Part shown: in pieces, positions 9,952 to 17,050 of the stretch
Layout: each line of letters starts with the position of its first letter
Numbering within the stretch: position 1 is the first letter of the stretch
Assembly (NCBI RefSeq): GCF_002101555.1
Contig: NZ_LQOL01000018.1
Location: forward strand, 1-57,675
Direction: 5' to 3'
Source of the DNA: Mycolicibacterium canariasense
GTDB taxonomy: Bacteria; Actinomycetota; Actinomycetes; Mycobacteriales; Mycobacteriaceae
DNA: 57,675 nt
Notes under the pieces: model-generated
Told to the model about the DNA's origin: nothing
Databases searched by the model: none
Seen by the model: the letters and a program-made list of their open reading frames with translations, nothing else
Made by a program: the position numbers and the translations under genes

Positions 9952-11154
9952 TCAGGTGGGACGCACCCGGCCTAACAGGTCGGCCGCCTCGGTCTGGTAG
10001 GCGTGCTCGGCCCAACCCTGCGGGGTGGCGTCGAAGCGCAGATCGGTGATGCCCGGGTCCGCCCCGGCCGCGAGCAGCCGCTCGATCAGGTCCACGTCGC
10101 CCGCCCACGCCGCGTGGTGCAGCGGGGTGGCACCTTCGGCGTCGCGCTGGTTGGGGTCGACGGGGAACGTCACCGGCCGCAACTGCGCGCCGGAGGTGTC
10201 GATGCCGTGCCGGGCCAGCAGCGCCAACCGCTCGGCGAAGCCGTGTTCGGCGGCCCACTGCACCTGCCGCCGCCACATCTGCTCGCGGGTCTCCATCGCC
10301 TCACCGAGGCGGCGCTCCCACGGACTGGGACCGACGCCGGCCAGCCCGTGGGCGAACAGCAGCCGCAGGTGCGAGTCGTCGGCGCCGAACATCCGGTTGT
10401 ACAGCGTCTGCTGATCGGCCGGATGTGCCCCGCGCCCCAGCAGCAGGGCGGCCAGTTTGTCGGCATCCGGGTGCCGGGGCTGCCGGCGGGGCCCCTGCTC
10501 GCCCTCGCCGAACACCCCGGTCAGCACGGTGAACGGGGTGGACATGCCGCACCACAGGTAGCCGTCGTCGGGGTCGGCACCGGCGTCGACCAGGACGCGG
10601 GCGGCGGCCGGGGCATCACCGGGCACCCGGCTGTAGGCCAGGTACAGCAGCGGCGACCACCGGTACGGGCCGCCGCGGGCGGTCGCCGATTCGGTGCGCA
10701 GGTGGTGGGCCACGGCGTCCGGGTCGGCGGCCGCGGCGGCCGCCCAGATGTGTCTGCCCACCAGATCCGGTTGCGCGGCCAGCAGGTCCGCGGCGGCCTG
10801 CCGGCGAGGTGGGGCGTCGGCGGCGTCGTAGCGCAGTACTGCCAGGGCGCAGAACCGGTCCTGCGGCGCCAGGGCATCCTCGTCGACGCCGTCGGGGTCT
10901 ACGCTGAGTCCGGCGGCCGTGCGCAGATAGCCCACGAGAGCCGGCCAGCCGGTGAAGCCGTACTGTCGCGCGACCGTCAGCTGCGCGTCGTGTAGCGCGA
11001 AAGCCGTTCGGGCAAGCGCTGTTTCGGGTCGTGGATGGTGGTTACGCACCGTCGCGCGGGCGTCCGCGGCCCCGGCGCGTACGGCCCTCTGCAGGGCGCG
11101 GGCGTCGGTGCGGAGCCGAACCAGGGACGGATTGGCGGGCAGTGTGCTGGCCAT
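9952..11154 (-). CDS. Ankyrin-repeat protein
   Basis: This is a 400-residue soluble protein with no signal peptide. The N-terminal 70 residues form a helical module (LRTDARALQRAVRAG to GWPALVGYLR) found in actinobacterial ankyrin proteins. The middle has degenerate repeats, and a clear ankyrin unit lies near the C-terminus (EGATPLHHAAWAGDVD, then AAGADPGITD). Ankyrin repeats mediate protein-protein contacts; the partner is unknown. The frame stays open upstream to 11712, but ATG 11154 has a perfect AGGAGG five bases ahead, so the longer reading is rejected. It is divergent from the MBL gene and convergent with embB. Confidence 0.85.
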   Translation of the reverse strand: MASTLPANPSLVRLRTDARALQRAVRAGAADARATVRNHHPRPETALARTAFALHDAQLTVARQYGFTGWPALVGYLRTAAGLSVDPDGVDEDALAPQDRFCALAVLRYDAADAPPRRQAAADLLAAQPDLVGRHIWAAAAAADPDAVAHHLRTESATARGGPYRWSPLLYLAYSRVPGDAPAAARVLVDAGADPDDGYLWCGMSTPFTVLTGVFGEGEQGPRRQPRHPDADKLAALLLGRGAHPADQQTLYNRMFGADDSHLRLLFAHGLAGVGPSPWERRLGEAMETREQMWRRQVQWAAEHGFAERLALLARHGIDTSGAQLRPVTFPVDPNQRDAEGATPLHHAAWAGDVDLIERLLAAGADPGITDLRFDATPQGWAEHAYQTEAADLLGRVRPT

Positions 11155-11303
11155 GACGGCCTCCTCTCGGGTGCCCGGCGTCCGCGAGGTCGGGCCGAGA
11201 AGAGGTCGGTCCTGGTGTGGTACTGCTGCAGGGGGGCTGGGCCCCTTCGAGCGGACGTCGGGCGGTCCTGCGCGCCTGCACCGCAACCTACCCGACTGCG
11301 CCG

Positions 11304-11309
11304 TACCGT
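11304..11309 (+). promoter_or_regulatory. -10 element for a leaderless MBL transcript
   Basis: TACCGT is followed by six bases and the ATG at 11316, placing the predicted +1 on the start codon. No Shine-Dalgarno sequence is present at a useful distance, which agrees with leaderless translation and supports this start. Confidence 0.5.
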
Positions 11310-11315
11310 CAAGGC

Positions 11316-12281
11316 ATGGCCGACCGTGATTCGATTGCCGGCACCGCCGGCGGTGATTCGACTGCCGGCACCGCCGACGGTAATTCGACTGCCGGCACCG
11401 CCGGCGGGCATGTCCGCCTCGGGACCGCCGTGCTGACCCGTGTGGTGGAGATGATGTTCGAACCGTCGGCCGCGGTGTTCGGCCAGACACCGGCGCAGGC
11501 ATGGACCGACAACGCCGAACTGCTGGTGCCGACGTTCTACCGGCCCGACACCCAGAAGTGGCGGGTGTCCGTGCAGTCCTGGGTGATCGACGTCGACGGG
11601 TTGCGGATCGTGGTGGACACCGGCGTGGGTAACGGCAGGCGCCGGACCATCCCGGTGCTGGATCAGCTGAACACCGATTTCGCGGCCGCCCTCGGCCGCG
11701 CGGGTGTCCCACCGGAGAGTGTGGACGTGGTGGTCAACACGCATCTGCACAGCGATCATGTCGGCTGGAACACCTGGCGCGTAGACGACGCCTGGGTACC
11801 GTTCTTTCCCAATGCCCGATACCTGTTCCCGGCGGCCGATTTCCGGTTCTTCGAGCCGGGCGGCACCGGCCACGACGAGGCCACCGCGTTGGTGTTCGAC
11901 GACAGCATCGCGCCGGTGTATGCCGCCGGGCAGGTCGAAATGTTCAGCGGCGATCATCAATTGAGCGAATCGGTGTGGCTACGGCCGGCGCCGGGACACA
12001 CCCCGGGCTCCTCGGTGGTCTGGCTGGACGCGGGCACGCCGGCGGTGTTCGTCGGGGACCTCACCCACTGCCCCATCCAGATTCCCCGGCCCGACGACGC
12101 CTGCGCATTCGACGTGGACGGTCCGGCGGCCGCGGCCACCCGCAGACGGATCTTCACCGAGGCGGCCCGCCGGCGGGCCGCCGTGGTGCCCGCGCACTAT
12201 CCCGGGCATGGCGGCGCGACCATCGTCGCCCGCGGGGACGCGTTCATGGTCGACGACTGGCTGGACCTGGAGCCGATCTGA
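11316..12281 (+). CDS. Metallo-beta-lactamase-fold hydrolase
   Basis: This 321-residue MBL-fold protein has the metal-binding signature HLHSDHVG, a later metal aspartate candidate in FVGDLTH, and C-terminal histidines in PAPGHTPGS and PAHYPGH. The spacing resembles quorum-quenching lactonases and related hydrolases, but the substrate cannot be read from the sequence. The N-terminal 30 residues are a low-complexity stretch of three nine-residue repeats (DSxAGTAxG) and are probably dispensable; the true fold begins around residue 32. No signal peptide is seen. It is divergent from the ankyrin gene, and its last 38 bases overlap the convergent ctpC. Confidence 0.85.
   Translation: MADRDSIAGTAGGDSTAGTADGNSTAGTAGGHVRLGTAVLTRVVEMMFEPSAAVFGQTPAQAWTDNAELLVPTFYRPDTQKWRVSVQSWVIDVDGLRIVVDTGVGNGRRRTIPVLDQLNTDFAAALGRAGVPPESVDVVVNTHLHSDHVGWNTWRVDDAWVPFFPNARYLFPAADFRFFEPGGTGHDEATALVFDDSIAPVYAAGQVEMFSGDHQLSESVWLRPAPGHTPGSSVVWLDAGTPAVFVGDLTHCPIQIPRPDDACAFDVDGPAAAATRRRIFTEAARRRAAVVPAHYPGHGGATIVARGDAFMVDDWLDLEPI
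11326..11406 (+). repeat. Three tandem 27-bp units inside the MBL gene
   Basis: Units at 11326-11352, 11353-11379 and 11380-11406 share the pattern GTGATTCGAyTGCCGGCACC and differ at only a few bases. They encode DSIAGTAGG, DSTAGTADG and NSTAGTAGG. The period is a multiple of three, so a change in copy number would keep the gene in frame, as in a variable-number tandem repeat. Confidence 0.85.
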
Positions 12282-14415
12282 CCGGGCTCAGTTCGGCCCG
12301 GATCAGCCGGGAACTGTTCGCCACCACGGCGACCGAGGACGCGTTGTGCAGCACCGCGGCCAGCACGGGCGACAAGGCGCCGCCCGCACCGATGGCCAGG
12401 CCGATCGCGTTGACGGCGATGGACATCGCGTAGTTCTGCCTGATCACGGTCACCGCGGCGGCACCCAGCGAGCGCACGTCCAGTAGCCGGCGCAGGTCAT
12501 CGCTGGCCAGGGCGACGTCCGCGGTTTCGACGGCGACGTCCGTGCCCCCGAGACCCATCGCCACGCCGATATCGGCGGCCGCCAGCGCGGGCGCGTCGTT
12601 GACGCCGTCGCCGACCATGGCCACCACATGGCCCGTCGCACGCAATTCGCGCACCACCTCCAGCTTGTCCTCGGGCAGCACCTCGGCCCGCCACTCGGTG
12701 ATGCCGAGCTCCTCGGCGACGGCCCGCGCCGTCTCCGGATGATCACCGGTGAGCATGACGATCCGGCGAACACCCGCGGCGCGCAGCGCCGCCAGCACCT
12801 CGAGCGCCTCGGGACGCACCTCGTCGCGCAGGCTGATCAATCCGACCAGCGCACCGTCCACGGCCAGCAGCAGCGGCGTCTCGGCCTGCCGCTGCAGCCG
12901 CGTCACCCATTCGGTCGCCTTCTTGGTGACCCGCACCTTCTCCTGCCGGAGCAGCGCCGGGCTGCCCAGTAGCAAGGTCCGCCCGTCGGCGCGGGTCCGC
13001 ATGCCCAGGCCGACCAACACCTCACATTCCTCGTGCGGTGGGATGACGATGTGGCGTTCCTCGGTCGAGCGGATGACCGCCTGAGCGAGCGGATGCCTGG
13101 CGTGGATCTCCGAACTGGCCGCGTAGGCGAGTACCTCGTCGGGCTGCCAATCCTTTTTGAAGGCAATGATACTGGTGACCACGGGCCGGCCCACGGTCAA
13201 GGTTCCGGTCTTGTCGAACACCACCGCGTCGACCTGGCCGGCCTGCTCCAGATGCGAGCCGCCCTTGACCAGGATGCCGCGCCGGGCACCATTGCCGATG
13301 GCGGCGCTGATGGCCGTCGGGGTGGCCAGTCCCACGGCGCAGGGGCACGCCACCAGCAGCATGGTCATGGCTCGGCGGACATCACGGCTGAGCAACAGGG
13401 TCACGCCGGCCAACAGAAACGAGGCCGGGACGAACCGTCTGGAGAAGTTCTCCCCGACGGTCTGGATGGGCGCCCGGTCGTGCTGCGCCTCCTCGACCCG
13501 CGTGATGATCCGGCCGATCGCGGTCTGCGATCCCACCGCGGCGGCACGCACCACGATCCGCCCCTGCATCACGACGGATCCGGCGTGCACCGGTTCGCCG
13601 GTGCGTTTGGCGACCGGTAGCGTCTCGCCGGTGATCGCCGACTGGTCGATCACCGCGTCGCCGTCGACGATGTCACCGTCGACCGGCACCGCGACCCGCT
13701 CGTGCACGACGACCTCGTCACCGACGGCGAGGGTGTCGATGGCGACCTGCACCTCGGTGCCGTCGGTCAGCCGGATCCACGCGGTGTCCTGGTTTCCGGT
13801 GAGCAGATCGGCGATCGCGCGCCGGGTCCGGCGCAGGGTCAGATCCTGAAGGTACTCACCGATATTCAGCAACCACAGCACCGTCAGCGCCACCACGTTC
13901 TCTCGCAGCACCAAGCTCGCGACGGTGGCCGCCGACACCAGCACGTCGGTGCCCATGGAGCGGCCGCGCCGCAGGGCACGCAGCGCCCCGCGCAGAAATG
14001 GATAGCCGGTGAAGATGGTGACCGCGGTGGCGAACAGCCTGGTGGTCGGACCGAGGATCGGTGGCCGCGCCAGCACATATCGCCGGATCCCCAACACCCC
14101 GAGGGCCGCCCCACCCAGGCCCATCCGCATGATGTCGCCGCTGCGCACATCGGCGGAATGCGGAGCTCGGGTCGACAGCTCGGACTTCGGCATGGCCAGC
14201 GCCTCGGTGACCGCCGCCAGCAGCGTGTCGACATCGGCACGGGCCGGCGAATACCAGATGACCACCGCACCGGTCCGCGGATAGGCGTGCACCGCACGCA
14301 CCCCCGGCACGCGCAGCACGGTGTCCTCGATCAGCACCGCCCGCGGCGTCTCGTTGCGGAAGCCGTCGGCTTGCAACCGAATCCGGCCTGCCGCATCCGA
14401 TATGACGGTGGGCAT
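12244..14415 (-). CDS. ctpC: P1B-type metal-transporting ATPase CtpC (Zn/Mn efflux)
   Basis: This 723-residue P-type ATPase matches M. tuberculosis CtpC (Rv3270), the zinc-detoxifying efflux pump, almost throughout. It contains an N-terminal degenerate metal-binding-like region, the TGE actuator motif (AITGETLP), the membrane CPC motif at Cys357-Pro-Cys359, the phosphorylated Asp401 in DKTGTLT, a HP motif (ARHPLAQA), and the hinge GDGVNDAP. The C-terminal helix segment has SVAVVANSSRLIR. ATG 14415 starts ten bases after the pacL1-like stop, so the two form an operon. The ORF upstream of 14415 is ignored because family homology begins here. The 3' end overlaps the convergent MBL gene by 38 bases. 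Confidence 0.93.
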   Translation of the reverse strand: MPTVISDAAGRIRLQADGFRNETPRAVLIEDTVLRVPGVRAVHAYPRTGAVVIWYSPARADVDTLLAAVTEALAMPKSELSTRAPHSADVRSGDIMRMGLGGAALGVLGIRRYVLARPPILGPTTRLFATAVTIFTGYPFLRGALRALRRGRSMGTDVLVSAATVASLVLRENVVALTVLWLLNIGEYLQDLTLRRTRRAIADLLTGNQDTAWIRLTDGTEVQVAIDTLAVGDEVVVHERVAVPVDGDIVDGDAVIDQSAITGETLPVAKRTGEPVHAGSVVMQGRIVVRAAAVGSQTAIGRIITRVEEAQHDRAPIQTVGENFSRRFVPASFLLAGVTLLLSRDVRRAMTMLLVACPCAVGLATPTAISAAIGNGARRGILVKGGSHLEQAGQVDAVVFDKTGTLTVGRPVVTSIIAFKKDWQPDEVLAYAASSEIHARHPLAQAVIRSTEERHIVIPPHEECEVLVGLGMRTRADGRTLLLGSPALLRQEKVRVTKKATEWVTRLQRQAETPLLLAVDGALVGLISLRDEVRPEALEVLAALRAAGVRRIVMLTGDHPETARAVAEELGITEWRAEVLPEDKLEVVRELRATGHVVAMVGDGVNDAPALAAADIGVAMGLGGTDVAVETADVALASDDLRRLLDVRSLGAAAVTVIRQNYAMSIAVNAIGLAIGAGGALSPVLAAVLHNASSVAVVANSSRLIRAELSPVRSAPGPASRRP

Positions 14416-14425
14416 GACGGGACCC

Positions 14426-14704
14426 TCAGTGCTCGTGATCGTGGCCGGCCGCCGCGGGTGGAGGCGCCTCCTCACCGATGCGTTCGCGCGCCTCGGCGAC
14501 CACGTCCCCGACGGCCAGGCGGGCGCGCTCGGCGCTCTCTTCGGCCTTGCGCACCCCACGCAGACCCCAGGCGGTCACCGTCACAGTCGCTTCCCGTGCG
14601 GGCAGCTTGGCCGCGGTCTTCCGTAACGCCTCGTACGCGGCCACTCCCACCGCACCCGTGACCACCGTGGACGCGGCCTTTGCCACCAATCCGTGCCACA
14701 CCAT
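14426..14704 (-). CDS. pacL1: PacL1-like zinc chaperone / CtpC partner (DUF1490)
   Basis: This 92-residue protein resembles Rv3269, renamed PacL1, a membrane-anchored partner that stabilises and clusters CtpC and binds zinc through its acidic-His tail. A hydrophobic N-terminal segment (residues 3-25) is followed by an amphipathic helix rich in Glu and Arg (RKAEESAERARL) and a C-terminal GHDHEH tail, the expected metal ligand. The ATG at 14704 has an AAGGGGA ribosome site about nine bases upstream. It lies directly in front of ctpC, the same pairing as in M. tuberculosis, although the surrounding locus differs. Confidence 0.88.
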   Translation of the reverse strand: MVWHGLVAKAASTVVTGAVGVAAYEALRKTAAKLPAREATVTVTAWGLRGVRKAEESAERARLAVGDVVAEARERIGEEAPPPAAAGHDHEH

Positions 14705-14742
14705 CAGGCCATCCCCTTCCCGTCCGGCAAATTCGTTTCAGA

Positions 14743-15039
14743 CTACTCGGCCGCGAGCCGTTCCAGCCGCCGTCGCTCACCGGGTGTGGTACCACCCCAG
14801 ATACCTTGTGGTTCAACATTTTTGACGGCATGGTCAAAGCACTTCGCTTGCACCGCACATGCCCGGCAGATGCGCTTGGCGGCCTCTTCACGCTCGGCTC
14901 GACGCACCCGGCTCTCGTGATCCGGCGGAAAGAAGATGTCGGCCGACATCCCCCGGCAACGCGCCCGCAGACGCCATTGTGCATGCATCAAGCCGCGCGC
15001 GCGGCTGTCGCCGCGGCACCGGATGTGCGGCTCACGCAT
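14743..15039 (-). CDS. WhiB-family iron-sulfur regulator
   Basis: This small (98 aa) WhiB-like protein would bind a 4Fe-4S cluster and act with the primary sigma factor. The four cluster cysteines are in ARCRG, ICRAC (CxxC) and AKC; the G[VI]WGG turn appears as GIWGG, followed by the basic helix GERRRLERL. It resembles WhiB3 around WRLRARCRGM but is shorter and lacks a clear one-to-one match, so I give no number. I chose ATG 15039 because GGTGGGG precedes it; TTG 15066 and the internal ATG before HAQWRL are alternatives. It lies upstream of pacL1-ctpC on the same strand, 38 bases away, and could be cotranscribed with them. Confidence 0.88.
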   Translation of the reverse strand: MREPHIRCRGDSRARGLMHAQWRLRARCRGMSADIFFPPDHESRVRRAEREEAAKRICRACAVQAKCFDHAVKNVEPQGIWGGTTPGERRRLERLAAE

Positions 15040-15060
15040 CACCCCACCGCCCGTCGATTT

Positions 15061-15078
15061 CGACAATGGTTTTCATTA
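15061..15078 (-). promoter_or_regulatory. Zur-like box upstream of the WhiB gene
   Basis: On the minus strand this reads TAATGAAAACCATTGTCG. The left half TGAAAA matches the actinobacterial Zur (FurB) half-site; the right half TTGTCG matches TTTTCA at four of six positions. It lies right after the predicted transcription start, a repressor position. A zinc-responsive box ahead of whiB-pacL1-ctpC is plausible by context, but Zur normally represses uptake rather than efflux genes. Confidence 0.4.
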
Positions 15079-15087
15079 GCGCGCGCT

Positions 15088-15116
15088 ACGCTACCCACTC
15101 GACAGCGGTTTGTCGA
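15088..15116 (-). promoter_or_regulatory. SigA-type promoter of the WhiB gene
   Basis: On the minus strand, -35 TCGACA (15116-15111) is separated by 17 bases from -10 TAGCGT (15093-15088). This predicts a start near 15081 and an untranslated leader of about 42 bases before ATG 15039. It is the best two-box promoter I found in the window. Confidence 0.55.
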
Positions 15117-15124
15117 CGCGGCCC

Positions 15125-16126
15125 CTAGTGCGGCGGCCCCAGATACGGGAAGACGTCCAGGGTGTCGGTGTGCGGGTGCAGGCCGCTCGGCGGGCACTCG
15201 CCCTTGGTCAGCGAGGCCAGCCGGTAGTCGATGACATCGTCGGTGAACACCCGGCCGTTCGGGTACTTGGCGGGCTCGGCCGGGTTGTAGGTCAGCATGT
15301 CGGGCAAGATGCCTTCGGCGTCGATCGCGGCGACCGCCTCGTCGTGCGAGTAGCCGCCGGTGTGGCCGAGCAGGTGGACGAACTGACCCAGCCAGCGGGT
15401 GCGGTCATGGACGGGTTCGCTGGCGTTGTACTCCTCCTTGGTCTCATCGGTGTTGAAGAAGCTGCTCACCGAGGGGTGTCCGGCCCGGTCCACGTGCACC
15501 AGCTCACCGTCGCGGCGCACGCTGCACCGGCCCCAGATCCTGATGTCCGGTGCCGCACCGAGTTTCACCGTCGGCAACTCCAGCACCATCGAGCACACAT
15601 TGGCCTCGATATTGGAATCCACACCGGTCCACGGTGATTCGCCGCCGAGATGCGGTGCGGTGAAATTCCGTCCGCCGGTGATGTCGAACAGGTTCTTGAT
15701 CCCGTCGAAGTCGAAGAAGAACGCATCGCTGCGCGCCCCCGCGAAGAACAGGTACTCACCCTCGCGGGCGATGACGGGCGCCTTGTCGAAGGACACCGGT
15801 ACGGCGTCGAAGATCCGCTCCCCCACCGCTTCCGGTGATCGGGCCTCCGCACCGACCGCGAGGTAGACGTCGACGGTCTGGCGGTCCTGCACGGGCTCGG
15901 AGAAGACGTAACTGAACGCGATGTCGTTGCGCAGGTCGCCGTCGTTGTCGATGGCGAGCCGGTAGATGGCGCCGGGATGCAAGGCGTCGGCGTTCGGGTT
16001 GGCGTTGAGGATCAGCACGGTGTTGGCGGGGTTGGCCGGTGACTGAAACGCGTACAGATCGCACAGATCCAGGCGTTGGTCACCGAGCGGTGGGCCGAGG
16101 GACAGACCGGTGAAGTGGTTCGACAT
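15125..16126 (-). CDS. DUF4331 family protein
   Basis: This 333-residue protein has the hallmark opening of DUF4331 proteins (LDLCDLYAFQSPANP, then NANPNAD and IDNDGDLRND). No signal peptide or membrane span is visible, so it is probably cytosolic. The family function is unknown; members often occur near stress or metal genes. ATG 16126 has GGATGG upstream. It lies 44 bases after the RDD gene on the same strand, probably in the operon headed by the kinase. Confidence 0.85.
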   Translation of the reverse strand: MSNHFTGLSLGPPLGDQRLDLCDLYAFQSPANPANTVLILNANPNADALHPGAIYRLAIDNDGDLRNDIAFSYVFSEPVQDRQTVDVYLAVGAEARSPEAVGERIFDAVPVSFDKAPVIAREGEYLFFAGARSDAFFFDFDGIKNLFDITGGRNFTAPHLGGESPWTGVDSNIEANVCSMVLELPTVKLGAAPDIRIWGRCSVRRDGELVHVDRAGHPSVSSFFNTDETKEEYNASEPVHDRTRWLGQFVHLLGHTGGYSHDEAVAAIDAEGILPDMLTYNPAEPAKYPNGRVFTDDVIDYRLASLTKGECPPSGLHPHTDTLDVFPYLGPPH

Positions 16127-16170
16127 ACCGCCATCCAACTCCGGATCGGCGCTGCCCGCAGGACTTTGGG

Positions 16171-16620
16171 TCAGGGCCGCACATAACTGACCCGGCTGCC
16201 GAACACGATGTCCTGCAAGGACCTTCGCCGCCGGTCCACGGCCACCCACAGCAACCCGACGGGCAGCAACACACAGGCAACGGCGCGTAACAGCGCGACC
16301 GCGGGTGTCAGCCGGTTCCCGCTGCGCCCAGTTACCCGTAGCCCCATGGTCACCGACCCCACCGTGCAGCCCGAGACCGCCCAGCACGCGGTCAGGTAAC
16401 CGACGGCGACGACGAACAGCACCGCGGTGGAGAACACCGCACCGACGGTGGGCACCCGGAACGCGGCGGGATGGAACATCAACCGGGTCAGCAGCAGACC
16501 GAGATAGATCGCCGCCATCACGACCCCGACGACCACCAGGTCGATCACGGCGGCGATACCGCGGCTGACGACACCGGCGGTACGGGTCTCAGGCACGCCC
16601 GCGGTGCGGGCATCAGACAC
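16171..16620 (-). CDS. RDD-family membrane protein
   Basis: This 149-residue protein has three or four hydrophobic segments and the RDD core: an early Arg-Asp pair in SRGIAAVIDLVVVG, then the SLQDIVFGSRV ending. RDD proteins are small membrane proteins; some are ion antiporters, most are unassigned. GTG 16620 overlaps the stop of the preceding gene by eight bases, so translation is coupled. Confidence 0.8.
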   Translation of the reverse strand: MSDARTAGVPETRTAGVVSRGIAAVIDLVVVGVVMAAIYLGLLLTRLMFHPAAFRVPTVGAVFSTAVLFVVAVGYLTACWAVSGCTVGSVTMGLRVTGRSGNRLTPAVALLRAVACVLLPVGLLWVAVDRRRRSLQDIVFGSRVSYVRP

Positions 16621-17050
16621 GCCCGCGGCCCAACAGTCGGTCGACGAAACCGGCCACCAGATCGTCGGCTCGTTCGCCCTGGCTGCGCACGTCGGTCATG
16701 ACCTCGGCGGTGACGGACTCGGTGGACTGCCGGATGATGGCCGGCAGGTCGATTCCCTCGACCACCTCGTCGGCCAGTGCCACCAGATCCACCCTGCGCC
16801 GCACCAGTTCGTTGAGGTCGAGTTCGTCGAGCACCCGCTCCACCAGCTGCACCGCGACCGCGACGATCACCGCCGTCACCGGTTCGATGGCCCGCTCGCC
16901 GCGGGCGGCCAGCCCGGTGCGGGTCTGATGCAGCAGATGGCCGATCACCGGCAGCCGTTCGGCGCCCCGATACACCGCGGCCGCCCCGCCCACGGCGGTG
17001 GCAGCCATTCCGGCGGCGAGCTTCACCGCCGGCGGCGGCTCATCGGACAT
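16613..17050 (-). CDS. Amphipathic-repeat protein, kinase-operon member
   Basis: This is a 145-residue protein with a short hydrophobic N-terminal segment (AAGMAATAVGGAAAV) followed by a hydrophobic stretch near residues 55-70. It then has repeated amphipathic units of the form DLNELV, VDLVAL, IDLPAII. Such DLxxLV repeats accompany RDD domains in other mycobacterial proteins, which suggests that this gene and the coupled RDD gene encode one functional unit split in two. The ATG shares one base with the kinase stop (TGATG). Function unknown; a membrane-associated partner or substrate of the kinase is inferred from context only. Confidence 0.7.
   Translation of the reverse strand: MSDEPPPAVKLAAGMAATAVGGAAAVYRGAERLPVIGHLLHQTRTGLAARGERAIEPVTAVIVAVAVQLVERVLDELDLNELVRRRVDLVALADEVVEGIDLPAIIRQSTESVTAEVMTDVRSQGERADDLVAGFVDRLLGRGRV

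Noticed and set aside
11155..11712. N-terminal extension of the ankyrin gene
   Set aside because: It runs antisense through the MBL repeat array, is Arg-rich low-complexity, and the perfect ribosome site fits ATG 11154.
14416..14559. Longer start for ctpC
   Set aside because: The extension overlaps the pacL1-like gene and has no homology; family sequence begins at ATG 14415.
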